Positions 19,693 through 28,171 of a stretch of 56,577 bases of DNA are shown piece by piece. This stretch comes from an uncultured bacterium. GTDB taxonomy: Bacteria; Bacillota_I; Bacilli_A; RFN20; CAG-826. The notes below the pieces were generated by a model. The model was not told where the DNA came from, did no database searches, and saw only the letters and a list, made by a program, of their open reading frames with translations. The position numbers and the translations under genes were made by a program. Position 1 is the first letter of the stretch; every line of letters begins with the position of its first letter. The stretch is taken from contig CASGAB010000002.1 of assembly GCA_949299395.1 (NCBI GenBank), forward strand, positions 177,051-233,627, written 5' to 3'.

Positions 19693-20352
19693 ATGAAAGA
19701 AATTTATATAGCTCCATCAATTTTATCTGCTGATTTTTCTAAACTTTATGATGAAATCAAATCATTAAAAAAAGAAGGAGCAACTTATTTACATTTTGAT
19801 GTTATGGATGGACATTTTGTTCCTAATATTTCATTTGGAAGTTATGTTTTAAGTTGTATTTCTAAAAAAGTGGATTTAATAAAAGATGTTCATTTAATGA
19901 TTACTGATCCAGAAAAATATTTTATGGATTTTATTAAAGCTGGAGCAGATTTTATTACTTTCCATTATGAAGCAATAAAAAAAGAAGAAGTTTTACCTTT
20001 AATTAAAAAGATTAAAGAAAATAATTGTAAGGTTGGGCTTTCAATAAAACCAAAAACTGATCCAAAAGAAATAGTTGAGTTTTTACCTTATTTGGATTTA
20101 GTTCTTGTGATGAGTGTCGAACCAGGATTTGGTGGACAAAGTTTTATGGAAAATTCTCTAAATAAAATAAAATTCTTATCTACTTTAAAAGAAAAAAATA
20201 ATTATCACTACCTTCTAGAAGTTGATGGTGGTATAAATAATTTAACTGCTAAAAAAGTTATTAAAGCTGGAGCAGAAATTTTAGTTTCAGGGTCTTATAT
20301 TTTTAAAAGTGAAAACCGTAAAAACGCTATTAATTCATTGAAAGAGGAATAG
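19693..20352 (+). CDS. rpe: Ribulose-phosphate 3-epimerase
   Basis: Interconverts ribulose 5-phosphate and xylulose 5-phosphate in the pentose phosphate pathway. The 219-residue TIM barrel shows 'IAPSILSADFS', 'HFDVMDGHFVPNISFG', 'VMSVEPGFGGQSFM' and 'LEVDGGIN', covering metal and phosphate ligands. Start ATG 19693 is preferred to a TTG at 19678; neither has a ribosome site, so coupling to the kinase stop is likely. Stop is TAG. Confidence 0.95.
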   Translation: MKEIYIAPSILSADFSKLYDEIKSLKKEGATYLHFDVMDGHFVPNISFGSYVLSCISKKVDLIKDVHLMITDPEKYFMDFIKAGADFITFHYEAIKKEEVLPLIKKIKENNCKVGLSIKPKTDPKEIVEFLPYLDLVLVMSVEPGFGGQSFMENSLNKIKFLSTLKEKNNYHYLLEVDGGINNLTAKKVIKAGAEILVSGSYIFKSENRKNAINSLKEE

Positions 20353-20353
20353 T

Positions 20354-21028
20354 ATGGGTGTTTTGGAAAGTTTAATTTTAGTTTTATTTATAGTAGGAGC
20401 GCTTGTTTTTGTCTTCTCATTTTTAGCAATGACTTTATCTTTTAATAAAACTGGAAGCGGAAAATATAGTTTTATTTCTTATTTCCCTTTTGAACTTAAT
20501 CAATTTAAAAGAAATAGTGCAAAAAGTTGGATTTATGAAATATTGATTATTTTTGGATCATTACTTTTAGGTTTTTCACTTATTTTTTATATTCTTTATA
20601 ATCACTTTGAATTAGGTAATATTTATCAATTATATTTACTTGTTTCAGTGATATTTATCGCACTTTTATCATTTAATTTATTATTTTTTATTAAATTAAG
20701 TGCTTATAGATTACATCTAGTTTTTGCAATTATTTTTTCTTTTTCAACACTTTTAAGTTTAGTTTTAGAACTTTTACTTTTATGTCGAAATGACGTTTTA
20801 GGTTTAACTATGTCAACACCTATTATCAATATAATAATCATTGTTATTGCAATAGTATTTATGATTATTTTAATTTGTAATCCTTCTTATAAAACCTGGG
20901 CAAAACTAGTTAAAGTTGATGCTCAAACTTATAATCGTCCTCGTTTTAATTATTTAGCAATTTTAGAATGGGGATCATTTATTACATTTTTAATCACTTT
21001 TATCCCAATTATTGTTTCATTATTTTAA
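20354..21028 (+). CDS. Six-helix membrane protein of unknown function
   Basis: A 224-residue protein with about six hydrophobic segments (near 5-28, 57-80, 86-107, 116-138, 150-170, 200-222). I recognise no family motif. One nt separates it from rpe, so it ends this operon; the bidirectional terminator at 21057-21080 follows. The conserved-looking hydrophilic part is 'CNPSYKTWAKLVKVDAQTYN', between the last two helices. Confidence 0.7.
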   Translation: MGVLESLILVLFIVGALVFVFSFLAMTLSFNKTGSGKYSFISYFPFELNQFKRNSAKSWIYEILIIFGSLLLGFSLIFYILYNHFELGNIYQLYLLVSVIFIALLSFNLLFFIKLSAYRLHLVFAIIFSFSTLLSLVLELLLLCRNDVLGLTMSTPIINIIIIVIAIVFMIILICNPSYKTWAKLVKVDAQTYNRPRFNYLAILEWGSFITFLITFIPIIVSLF

Positions 21029-21056
21029 TAAAATCATTATTTAATAAATAAAAAAA

Positions 21057-21080
21057 ACTGCAATTACGCAGTCATTTTTT
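21057..21080. terminator. Bidirectional terminator between the rpe operon and rpmB
   Basis: ACTGC (21057-21061) pairs with GCAGT (21068-21072) around a 6-nt loop. A T run follows on the plus strand (21075-21080) and seven A's precede it (21051-21057), giving a T run on the minus strand. It serves two convergent genes. Confidence 0.65.
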
Positions 21081-21110
21081 ATATTTAAAAGTTAATTAGT
21101 CTTTTTTTAA

Positions 21111-21302
21111 TTATTTTGCATTAGATTTATTGAGGCTTCTATATGCTCTAGCACTCATTCTAACTTTAACAATTTGACCATTAATTTCAATTTTATATGT
21201 ATGGAGATTAACATCCCATCTTCTTCTTGTAGCTCTTAAAGAGTGTGAGCGTTTATTTCCACTAAGAGGGTGTTTACCGGTAATTGGACAAACTCTTGAC
21301 AT
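21111..21302 (-). CDS. rpmB: 50S ribosomal protein L28
   Basis: A 63-residue basic protein starting 'MSRVCPITGKHPLSGNKRSH' and containing 'LRATRRRWDVNLH', typical of L28. Start 21302 is chosen over an upstream ATG at 21344 because AAGGAGG lies 7 nt before it and the family begins here. In Bacillus rpmB also lies opposite to the surrounding genes just after rpe, so the order is conserved up to this point; the SMC operon follows instead of yloU/yloV. Confidence 0.95.
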   Translation of the reverse strand: MSRVCPITGKHPLSGNKRSHSLRATRRRWDVNLHTYKIEINGQIVKVRMSARAYRSLNKSNAK

Positions 21303-21548
21303 TTCTTTTACCTCCTTAACTTCAATGCTTATAGATATTATCATAAAAAAATATTATAAGCAAATGTAAATTTATATTCCTTTTAAGGAAAAGTATCGAA
21401 TATTTTTGTCTATTTTTAAAAGTTTTCACGTATAAACTTTTATCTTTTCGACTTTCTCTTATTCTTTAAAATATAATTTTAAAGAAAAATGCCCATTTTA
21501 TCTTTTTTTAAAGATATATTTTTGTTATAATTTTTCTTGGTTTTAACT
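21303..21548. promoter_or_regulatory. Divergent control region of rpmB and the JetABC-like operon, with four dyads
   Basis: Dyads seen: TTCCTT/AAGGAA (21377-21390); AAAAGTTT (21418-21425) with AAACTTTT (21434-21441), whose spacer contains ACGT so that 10 of 12 pairs match; 11-bp arms at 21462-21472 and 21476-21486 around TATAATT; TATCTTT (21499-21505) with AAAGATA (21510-21516) around a T4 loop. A TATAAT box (21526-21531) lies 17 nt before the operon ATG, with no ribosome site. Such density in 246 bp suggests regulation, although the sequence is AT-rich. Confidence 0.45.
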
Positions 21549-22979
21549 ATGAATTTATTTGATATTGTACCATCTAATTATTTTTCAATATTTGCTGGAA
21601 AAAATAGAGAGATTTATATAGAAAGTTTAGCTTTACTTTACTCACTTCTTCAAAATGATGAAGCAGTTATTAAAAAAAGTGATTTTTTGAATGCTTTAAA
21701 AGAAAAAGAGAAGAACTTAGCTCTTTTTAGTTTAGATGACGAAGAATTAAGTGAAGATGAAAAAAATAATTTAACTATGGATAGTGCTTCTTCAAAAGCT
21801 TCTTTTGTTATTAGAAGACTTGAAGAAACCGGTTGGATAGATATTTCAATGGATATTGATAATTATGAAGAAGTTATTGTTCTTCCTGCTTATACAATTT
21901 CTTTAATTAAAACATTTAGTGATATTGTTAGCGATGAAGAAGCTCCATATTTATCACTTGTCCATTCAACCTATAGTGAACTTAAACTTGAAGATGAAGA
22001 TATGGATGAACTTTTATATCCAACACTTTTAAGATGCTATGAAAATACTAAAAAGTTAAAAGTTGAACTTATAACTTTAGTCCATTCAATTAGAATCTTC
22101 CAAAATAAATTAACAAAATTATTCGATACTAATGATGTTTTACATAGTTATTTTGATGTTTATAAGAAAAAAATTAGTGATCGATACTATCATCCACTTA
22201 AAACTTTTGATAGCGTTGCTAAATTTAAAAGACCAATTATTAGAATCTTAAATAAGTGGCTTAACGATAAAGAAATTAGAGATCGCCTTATTGTTCAAGC
22301 TTCAATTAGTGCTAAAAACAATAATAAAAAAGAAATTGAAAACGATATTATCACTAAAATTAACTATATTAGCGACACTTATGAAAGTTTAAATACTTTA
22401 ATCTCATCAATCGATAGAGAAAATAACCAATATACAAAATCTTCAACTCAAAAGATTTTATATCTTAATAACACCGATCGTACGATTAAAGGACATCTTG
22501 ATAACATCTTTAAGCATTATGCATCAAATGTTAATGATAATCGTGCGTTAGCTGAAATTTTATCAAAAATGCAAGAATCCTCTTCATTTTATGAACAAGG
22601 ATTTATCGATAGTGAATCAATAACTCTTCCAGTTCTTAAAAAATATCGCGAAAGCGGTGTTCCAATGGAAATTGTTAATTTTGAAAATGATGATTTCTTA
22701 ATGGATAACTTCTTGGAAGAAACAAAAAATATCTATACCGATGAAAGAGTTTATTCATTTATGGAAAGATCTTTTGATAATAACAACAAAATTGAATCAA
22801 AAGATTTAAGAATTAAAAATTATGATTCACTTATTTGCTTAATTCTTGCAACTGTTAAAGGTGAAGATGAAGCTTCTTTCTATACAATTGAAGAATTATT
22901 ACCAAAACAAATCGAAAATAATGAATTTATCATTCCTAACTTTGCATATATTAAAAAAGATAATAAGGAGGAAAAATAG
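21549..22979 (+). CDS. JetA/MksF-like kleisin subunit of an SMC complex (DUF5716 type)
   Basis: A 476-residue protein that looks like the kleisin-type subunit A of Wadjet/Mks complexes: N-terminal 'LFDIVPSNYFSIFAGKNREIYIE' (quoted in part as NYFSIFAGKNREIY), a winged-helix-like start and long helices after residue 190. The call rests on the DUF5716/JetA-like N-terminus, its length and on lying directly ahead of a small MukE-like and a large SMC gene. It would bridge the SMC heads. Start ATG 21549 is chosen over a TTG at 21537; there is no ribosome site and TATAAT is 17 nt upstream. Stop is TAG, 3 nt before the next gene. Confidence 0.72.
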   Translation: MNLFDIVPSNYFSIFAGKNREIYIESLALLYSLLQNDEAVIKKSDFLNALKEKEKNLALFSLDDEELSEDEKNNLTMDSASSKASFVIRRLEETGWIDISMDIDNYEEVIVLPAYTISLIKTFSDIVSDEEAPYLSLVHSTYSELKLEDEDMDELLYPTLLRCYENTKKLKVELITLVHSIRIFQNKLTKLFDTNDVLHSYFDVYKKKISDRYYHPLKTFDSVAKFKRPIIRILNKWLNDKEIRDRLIVQASISAKNNNKKEIENDIITKINYISDTYESLNTLISSIDRENNQYTKSSTQKILYLNNTDRTIKGHLDNIFKHYASNVNDNRALAEILSKMQESSSFYEQGFIDSESITLPVLKKYRESGVPMEIVNFENDDFLMDNFLEETKNIYTDERVYSFMERSFDNNNKIESKDLRIKNYDSLICLILATVKGEDEASFYTIEELLPKQIENNEFIIPNFAYIKKDNKEEK

Positions 22980-22982
22980 TTT

Positions 22983-23627
22983 ATGTTTGAAGAAAAATAT
23001 AACGAACTATCATATGGAGAAAAAAACCAATTCGGAAGCGTCATCAACCGCCTTCTTTTAAAAGGTTTTGTTGTTAGAGATTTATATGATAATAAAGAAA
23101 AAATCGTCAAAATTTCCCCTGATTATCGTTTTATTGAAAAATATTATGAATTAATTAATGACTATTTATCTTTTTCAAACTGGCGTATTGAAATCGATAA
23201 AATTTTAGGTGTTGTTTCTTTATTTAATGATAACGATGAAAATAGAATTCGTTTAGATAGAGAATCTTCACTTGTTTTATTTGTTTTAAGACAAATTTAT
23301 GAAAATGAAAGAAATCAAACTTCATTAAGTGGGGAAAGCATTTATATTACAACCCCAATTTTAATTAGAACAATGCTTGAACATGGTATTACTATGCCAG
23401 GCAAAAAATTAACCGGAAGAAATATTGCTAAAGCTTTAAGATTTTTAGCAAATCACAATATTATTACTAAAGTTAGTGGAAATTATGATGAAGGTAACGT
23501 TGCTTTTTATATTTTACCTTCCATTGTTTATGCACTTGATAATGAAAAAATCGCTGCAATGTCTCAAGCTTTAGATAACTTAAATAGAAGAGAAGACGAG
23601 GTACTTAACGATGAAAATATTGACTAA
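22983..23627 (+). CDS. JetB/MksE-like accessory subunit of an SMC complex
   Basis: A 214-residue winged-helix-rich protein of MukE/MksE/JetB size. 'FEEKYNELSYGEKNQFGSVI' starts a first domain and 'ITMPGKKLTGRNIAKALRFL' lies in a second. It sits between the kleisin and SMC genes, the order A-B-C of Wadjet and F-E-B of Mks. An AAGGAGG ribosome site lies about 11 nt upstream inside the end of the first gene, and it overlaps the SMC gene by 17 bp, so the three proteins are made together. The call is from context and length more than from motifs. Confidence 0.68.
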   Translation: MFEEKYNELSYGEKNQFGSVINRLLLKGFVVRDLYDNKEKIVKISPDYRFIEKYYELINDYLSFSNWRIEIDKILGVVSLFNDNDENRIRLDRESSLVLFVLRQIYENERNQTSLSGESIYITTPILIRTMLEHGITMPGKKLTGRNIAKALRFLANHNIITKVSGNYDEGNVAFYILPSIVYALDNEKIAAMSQALDNLNRREDEVLNDENID

Positions 23628-26600
23628 AATTAAACTTATCAATTGGCATTATTTTTGGAATGAAACAATTGATATTAAACCAATCGTCTTTTTAACAGGT
23701 TTAAATGGTAGTGGTAAATCAACCTTAGTTGACGCTTTTGAAGTTGTCATGCTTGGTGATACAACTGGAAGAAGCTTTAATAAAGCAGCTTTAGAAAAAT
23801 CTGCTCGTAGTTTAAAGGGCTATCTTAGGGGTGAAGTCGGCGATGATCTTGAAGGCGGCTTTAAATATTTAAGAAATGGAAGATTTACTTCCTATATTGT
23901 ATTAGAATTCCATGATGATTTAGCAAATAGCGATTTTGCTATGGGTATTGTTTTTGATTGTTTTGATGATGGGAGCGAAGAACATCGTTTCTTCTGTTTA
24001 GAAGATAAAATTCCTGAAAATGAATTTATCGAAAATAATGTTCCGCTCGATTATAAAGGATTAAGTGGCTTCTTTAACACAAATTATAAAGATAAATATC
24101 GTTTCTTTGATTCAAATAAACAATATCAAGAATTCTTAAAGAAAAAGATGGGTGGTTTAAAAGATAAATATTTCTCACTTTTAAAGAAAGCTACATCATT
24201 TACTCCAATCACAGATATCACAACTTTTATTACAGAATACGTTTGTGATCCTCAACAAAATTTAGATTTAACAGTTCTTCAAGATAACATTGCTCAATAT
24301 CAAAAATTACAAGTTGAAAGTGAAAATTTAAAGAAAAGAATCACAAAACTTGATGAAATTAAAACAAGTTATGATCTTTATAAAACTCAAGAAAGAGACT
24401 TCACTTTAACAAGATATTTAATTGAAAGATGTGAACTTTATAATGATGAAGAGAAATTAAAAGCCTTTAAAAATGAAGTTATCGATTCTTCAAAAAGACT
24501 TGCTGAAATCGATGGCGAACTTGATGAATATAAATCAACTTTAGATGAACTTGAAAAAAGAAAAATCCACATTATTCAAGATAGAATGAATAATGATGTT
24601 GCTAAAATAACTGAAGATTTATATGAACAAAAAAAGAGTGTAACAGCTGAAATTAAAGAAATTAATGATGAAATTAATGAAGTTAAAGTAAGTTTAACTC
24701 GTTACATTAGTGAATTTAGCGATGAAGCAAATAAATTATTAATTGATTTAAATGAAATCGACAAAGATGTTCTTGATGAAGATAAAGAAGAAGATATCGT
24801 CCAAATCTTACATTCATCAAATAAAGTTTTAGAAGTTTCAAAAGCTTTAGAAGCAAAAATTAATAAAAATGTTTTAGATTTAACAAAAGAAGATTTAAAT
24901 AACTATAAAGATGCTTTAAAAGATTTCAAAAATAGTGTTTCTACATTAGCAATTTCTTTAGCAAGACAAATTCATAATCTTGAAAAAAGAATCGCTTCAA
25001 TTAAAGAAGAAGAAGCATCAATTAAAAAAGGAACAAAACCATTCAATGCTCGTTTAGTTTATGTTCGTGATCGTTTAAAAGATGAATTAAGAATTAAATT
25101 TAATAAAGAAATTGATGTCGAACTTTATTGTGACTTAGTTGATATTAAAGATAAATCCTGGTCAAATGCAATTGAAGGATATTTATCAAGCCAAAAATTT
25201 AATATCTTTGTTGCTCCAAAATATTATTTAGAAGCTTATAAAATTTTAAAAAGATTATTAGAAGAATATTCTTTCTATGGAACAGCTTTAGTTGACCAAG
25301 AAAAGATTATTGATAGAGATTATCAAGCAGATAGCGATTCACTTGCTACTGAAATTGATACCGATCATGAAGGAGCAAGAGCTTATACTAACTTCTTAAT
25401 TGGTAGACTTCATAAGAGCGAAGATGTCGATGAAGCTAGAGAAAGTGGTAATGGTATTACAAGAGAATGCGATTTATATCGTAATTTCACACTTTCTAGA
25501 ATCAATCCTCGTTTATATCAAGAAATTTATATTGGTCGTAATTTAGATGAAAGATTCTTAGAAGATAAAGCTCGCCAAATGAAAGCAATTATGGCAAATT
25601 TAGCTTCTTATAAGAAACTTAATTCTTTAATTACTGAAGCAAATAACTTAGAAGTTATTTCTAATGGTGAAATTGATCACTTATTATCATCTTTAACAAG
25701 AGGGAACGAACTTAAAGGTTATCAAAAAACTCTTGAATATATTGAAGGTGAACTTAAAGAACATGACACCGCTTTACTTGCTTCACTTGATAAACGTTTG
25801 GAAGATGTTAATGACGATATTGCTGATATTACTCGTCAAAGAGAAGATTTAATTTTAGAAAAAGGTAACTTAACTAAACAAATTGAATCTTTAAAAAACG
25901 AAAAAATTACTTATGCTGAATCATTAATTGAAACTAGAAAAAATAATTTAGTTTCAAATTATGATGAAACATTAATTAATGAAGCAGGAATCCCACTTTT
26001 TGAAGAAAAAGTTAATAGTGGATTATCATATTTTGATATTTTAAGTGAAGCAAATGCATCATTAACCCGCTTCCAATATTTATATAACAATTCATTTAAT
26101 CAACTCTGTAAATTAAGAAGAGATTATGTCCATGAATATCATCTTTCTTATGATGCAGATAGCAGAGAAAATAAAGCATTTGATGAAGAATTAGTTGAAT
26201 TTAGAGATGTAAAACTCCCTGAATATAATGACCAAATTCATGACGCATATTTAAAAGCAACCCAACAATTTAAAGATGACTTTATCTTCAAATTAAGAGG
26301 TGCAATTGAAGATGTTGAAGATCAAATTGAAAATTTAAATGAAGCATTAGCTCAATCTTCATTCGGAAGAGATTCTTATAAATTTACAGTAAAACCATCT
26401 CAAGTATTTAAAAGATACTATGACATGTTAAAAGATGATATAATTTTAGAAGGTGGCGAAGATGAATCCTTATTCTTAGAAAAATATAAGGATGTCATGG
26501 AAGATCTATTTAGACAAATTGTCGATGTAAATGATCCTGACAATTCATCTGAAGAATTACTTAATAATATTATAAGATTTACCGATTATCGTTCTTATCT

Positions 26601-26982
26601 CGACTTTGACTTAATCGTTTATAATAAAGATTCAGGCAAAGAAGAAAGATTATCTATAATGATTAAAAAGAAGAGTGGTGGCGAAACTCAAACCCCATTC
26701 TATATCGCAGTTTTAGCATCATTTGCTCAACTATATCACGTTCATGAAGAAGGCGAAATCGCAAATACTTCAAGATTAATTATTTTCGATGAAGCTTTCT
26801 CTAAGATGGATAGAGGTAGAATTAAAGAAGCTGTTAAACTCTTAAGAAAATTCAATTTACAAGTTATTATCTCTTGTCCAACTGATAAAGTTGCTGATAT
26901 TACCGAACTCGTAGACGAAACATTAGTTGTATTACATCATAAGAACTCTAGTTCAGTTCGTATGTTCTCAAAAATTTCCTAA
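23611..26982 (+). CDS. JetC/MksB/MukB-like SMC ATPase
   Basis: Motor subunit of the complex, 1123 residues. Walker A 'GLNGSGKST' (30-38), the signature 'KSGGETQTPFYIAVL' (from about 1021) and Walker B 'RLIIFDEAFSKMD' (Asp1060-Glu1061) are intact. Two long coiled-coil stretches (about 230-470 and 690-930) flank a hinge-like globular region containing 'DKSWSNAIEGYLSSQKFN'. The C-terminal 'LQVIISCPTDKVADI' matches the JetC type. It should dimerise and hydrolyse ATP on DNA. The next gene is glgC; no JetD/MksG (TOPRIM-containing nuclease, DUF3322/DUF2220 type) is present. Without it the complex resembles a condensin rather than plasmid defence. Confidence 0.85.
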   Translation: MKILTKIKLINWHYFWNETIDIKPIVFLTGLNGSGKSTLVDAFEVVMLGDTTGRSFNKAALEKSARSLKGYLRGEVGDDLEGGFKYLRNGRFTSYIVLEFHDDLANSDFAMGIVFDCFDDGSEEHRFFCLEDKIPENEFIENNVPLDYKGLSGFFNTNYKDKYRFFDSNKQYQEFLKKKMGGLKDKYFSLLKKATSFTPITDITTFITEYVCDPQQNLDLTVLQDNIAQYQKLQVESENLKKRITKLDEIKTSYDLYKTQERDFTLTRYLIERCELYNDEEKLKAFKNEVIDSSKRLAEIDGELDEYKSTLDELEKRKIHIIQDRMNNDVAKITEDLYEQKKSVTAEIKEINDEINEVKVSLTRYISEFSDEANKLLIDLNEIDKDVLDEDKEEDIVQILHSSNKVLEVSKALEAKINKNVLDLTKEDLNNYKDALKDFKNSVSTLAISLARQIHNLEKRIASIKEEEASIKKGTKPFNARLVYVRDRLKDELRIKFNKEIDVELYCDLVDIKDKSWSNAIEGYLSSQKFNIFVAPKYYLEAYKILKRLLEEYSFYGTALVDQEKIIDRDYQADSDSLATEIDTDHEGARAYTNFLIGRLHKSEDVDEARESGNGITRECDLYRNFTLSRINPRLYQEIYIGRNLDERFLEDKARQMKAIMANLASYKKLNSLITEANNLEVISNGEIDHLLSSLTRGNELKGYQKTLEYIEGELKEHDTALLASLDKRLEDVNDDIADITRQREDLILEKGNLTKQIESLKNEKITYAESLIETRKNNLVSNYDETLINEAGIPLFEEKVNSGLSYFDILSEANASLTRFQYLYNNSFNQLCKLRRDYVHEYHLSYDADSRENKAFDEELVEFRDVKLPEYNDQIHDAYLKATQQFKDDFIFKLRGAIEDVEDQIENLNEALAQSSFGRDSYKFTVKPSQVFKRYYDMLKDDIILEGGEDESLFLEKYKDVMEDLFRQIVDVNDPDNSSEELLNNIIRFTDYRSYLDFDLIVYNKDSGKEERLSIMIKKKSGGETQTPFYIAVLASFAQLYHVHEEGEIANTSRLIIFDEAFSKMDRGRIKEAVKLLRKFNLQVIISCPTDKVADITELVDETLVVLHHKNSSSVRMFSKIS

Positions 26983-27037
26983 GTTACAAAAATAAAATTT
27001 TAAGATAAATATTTTTACTTAAATTAAGGAGGAAACT

Positions 27038-28171
27038 ATGGGTAGAAATGTTGTTGCGATGATCTTAGCGGGAGGTAAAGGCACCAGACTCCATGCCCTT
27101 ACTAAAAAGATTGCAAAACCTGCAGTTTATTTTGGTGGAAAATATCGTATTATCGATTTTTCCTTATCAAATGTAGCTAATTCATCGATCGATTCTGTTG
27201 GTGTTTTAACTCAATATGAATCAGTAGTTTTAAATAACTACATCGGTAACGGATCAAAATGGGGATTTGATGGGGTTGATTCAACCTGTGTTGCATTAGC
27301 ACCACGTCAAACCGAACAAGGCGCAAACTGGTATAAGGGAACTGCTGATGCTATCTATCAAAATATTGATTTCTTAGATGGCGAAGATCCAGAATACGTC
27401 CTTATTCTTTCAGGAGATCATATTTATAAAACAAGTTATGATCAAATGATTGATTTACATATCAAGTCAAAAGCAGATTGTACAATTTCTGTTTTAGAAG
27501 TTGATATTAAAGAAGCATCACGTTTTGGTATTTTAGAAGTTGATTCAACTGATACAATTACAAAATTCGTTGAAAAACCAAAAGAACCAAAATCAAATTT
27601 AGCTTCAATGGGCGTTTACGTTTTTACCTATAAAACATTACGTCAAGCACTTTTAGAAGATGCTAAAGACGAAAAAAGTGAACACGACTTTGGGAAAAAT
27701 ATCATTCCAAAGATGTTAAAAGAAAAAAGAAAATTAGTCGCATATAGATTTAAGGGATATTGGAGAGATGTTGGAACTTTAGATTCCCTCCATCAAGCAA
27801 ATATGGAACTTCTCCCTTCTCAAAGAAGTGAAGAAACCATTAATTTTGATGTTTCTCCAAAAATTTATAGTGAAGATACTAACTCCTATCCACAATATAT
27901 TTCTCCAAAAGCAAAAATTAGAGATTGCTTAATTAATCAAGGTGCTACAATTTTAGGAACTTGTATTAAATCAGTTATTTCTAATGAAGTAAGAATTGAA
28001 GAAGGTGCAACAGTCACTAATTCAGTCTTAATGCCAGGAGTCATTATTAAAAAAGGCGCTTATGTTGAAAACGCAATTTTAGGTCCTGACACTGTTATTA
28101 AAGAAAAAGAAGTTATTAATAAAGATAGTGGAAAAATAGTCTTACTTGACTATGAAAGGAATTTACAATAA
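27038..28171 (+). CDS. glgC: Glucose-1-phosphate adenylyltransferase, catalytic subunit
   Basis: Makes ADP-glucose for glycogen. The 377-residue protein has the nucleotide loop 'AGGKGTRLHALTKKIAKPA', 'YRIIDFSLSNVANS', the catalytic aspartate in 'LSGDHIYKTSY' and 'YWRDVGTLDSLHQAN', followed by a left-handed beta-helix C-terminus. AAGGAGG ribosome site. The 55-bp gap after the SMC gene has no clear terminator, so read-through is possible. One base of its stop overlaps glgD. Confidence 0.95.
   Translation: MGRNVVAMILAGGKGTRLHALTKKIAKPAVYFGGKYRIIDFSLSNVANSSIDSVGVLTQYESVVLNNYIGNGSKWGFDGVDSTCVALAPRQTEQGANWYKGTADAIYQNIDFLDGEDPEYVLILSGDHIYKTSYDQMIDLHIKSKADCTISVLEVDIKEASRFGILEVDSTDTITKFVEKPKEPKSNLASMGVYVFTYKTLRQALLEDAKDEKSEHDFGKNIIPKMLKEKRKLVAYRFKGYWRDVGTLDSLHQANMELLPSQRSEETINFDVSPKIYSEDTNSYPQYISPKAKIRDCLINQGATILGTCIKSVISNEVRIEEGATVTNSVLMPGVIIKKGAYVENAILGPDTVIKEKEVINKDSGKIVLLDYERNLQ

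Noticed and set aside
21111-21344. Longer L28 frame starting at 21344
   Set aside because: The strong AAGGAGG site and the family N-terminus both place the start at 21302.
21549-26982. Complete Wadjet defence system
   Set aside because: No JetD-type nuclease gene is present on either side, so only JetABC-like subunits can be claimed.
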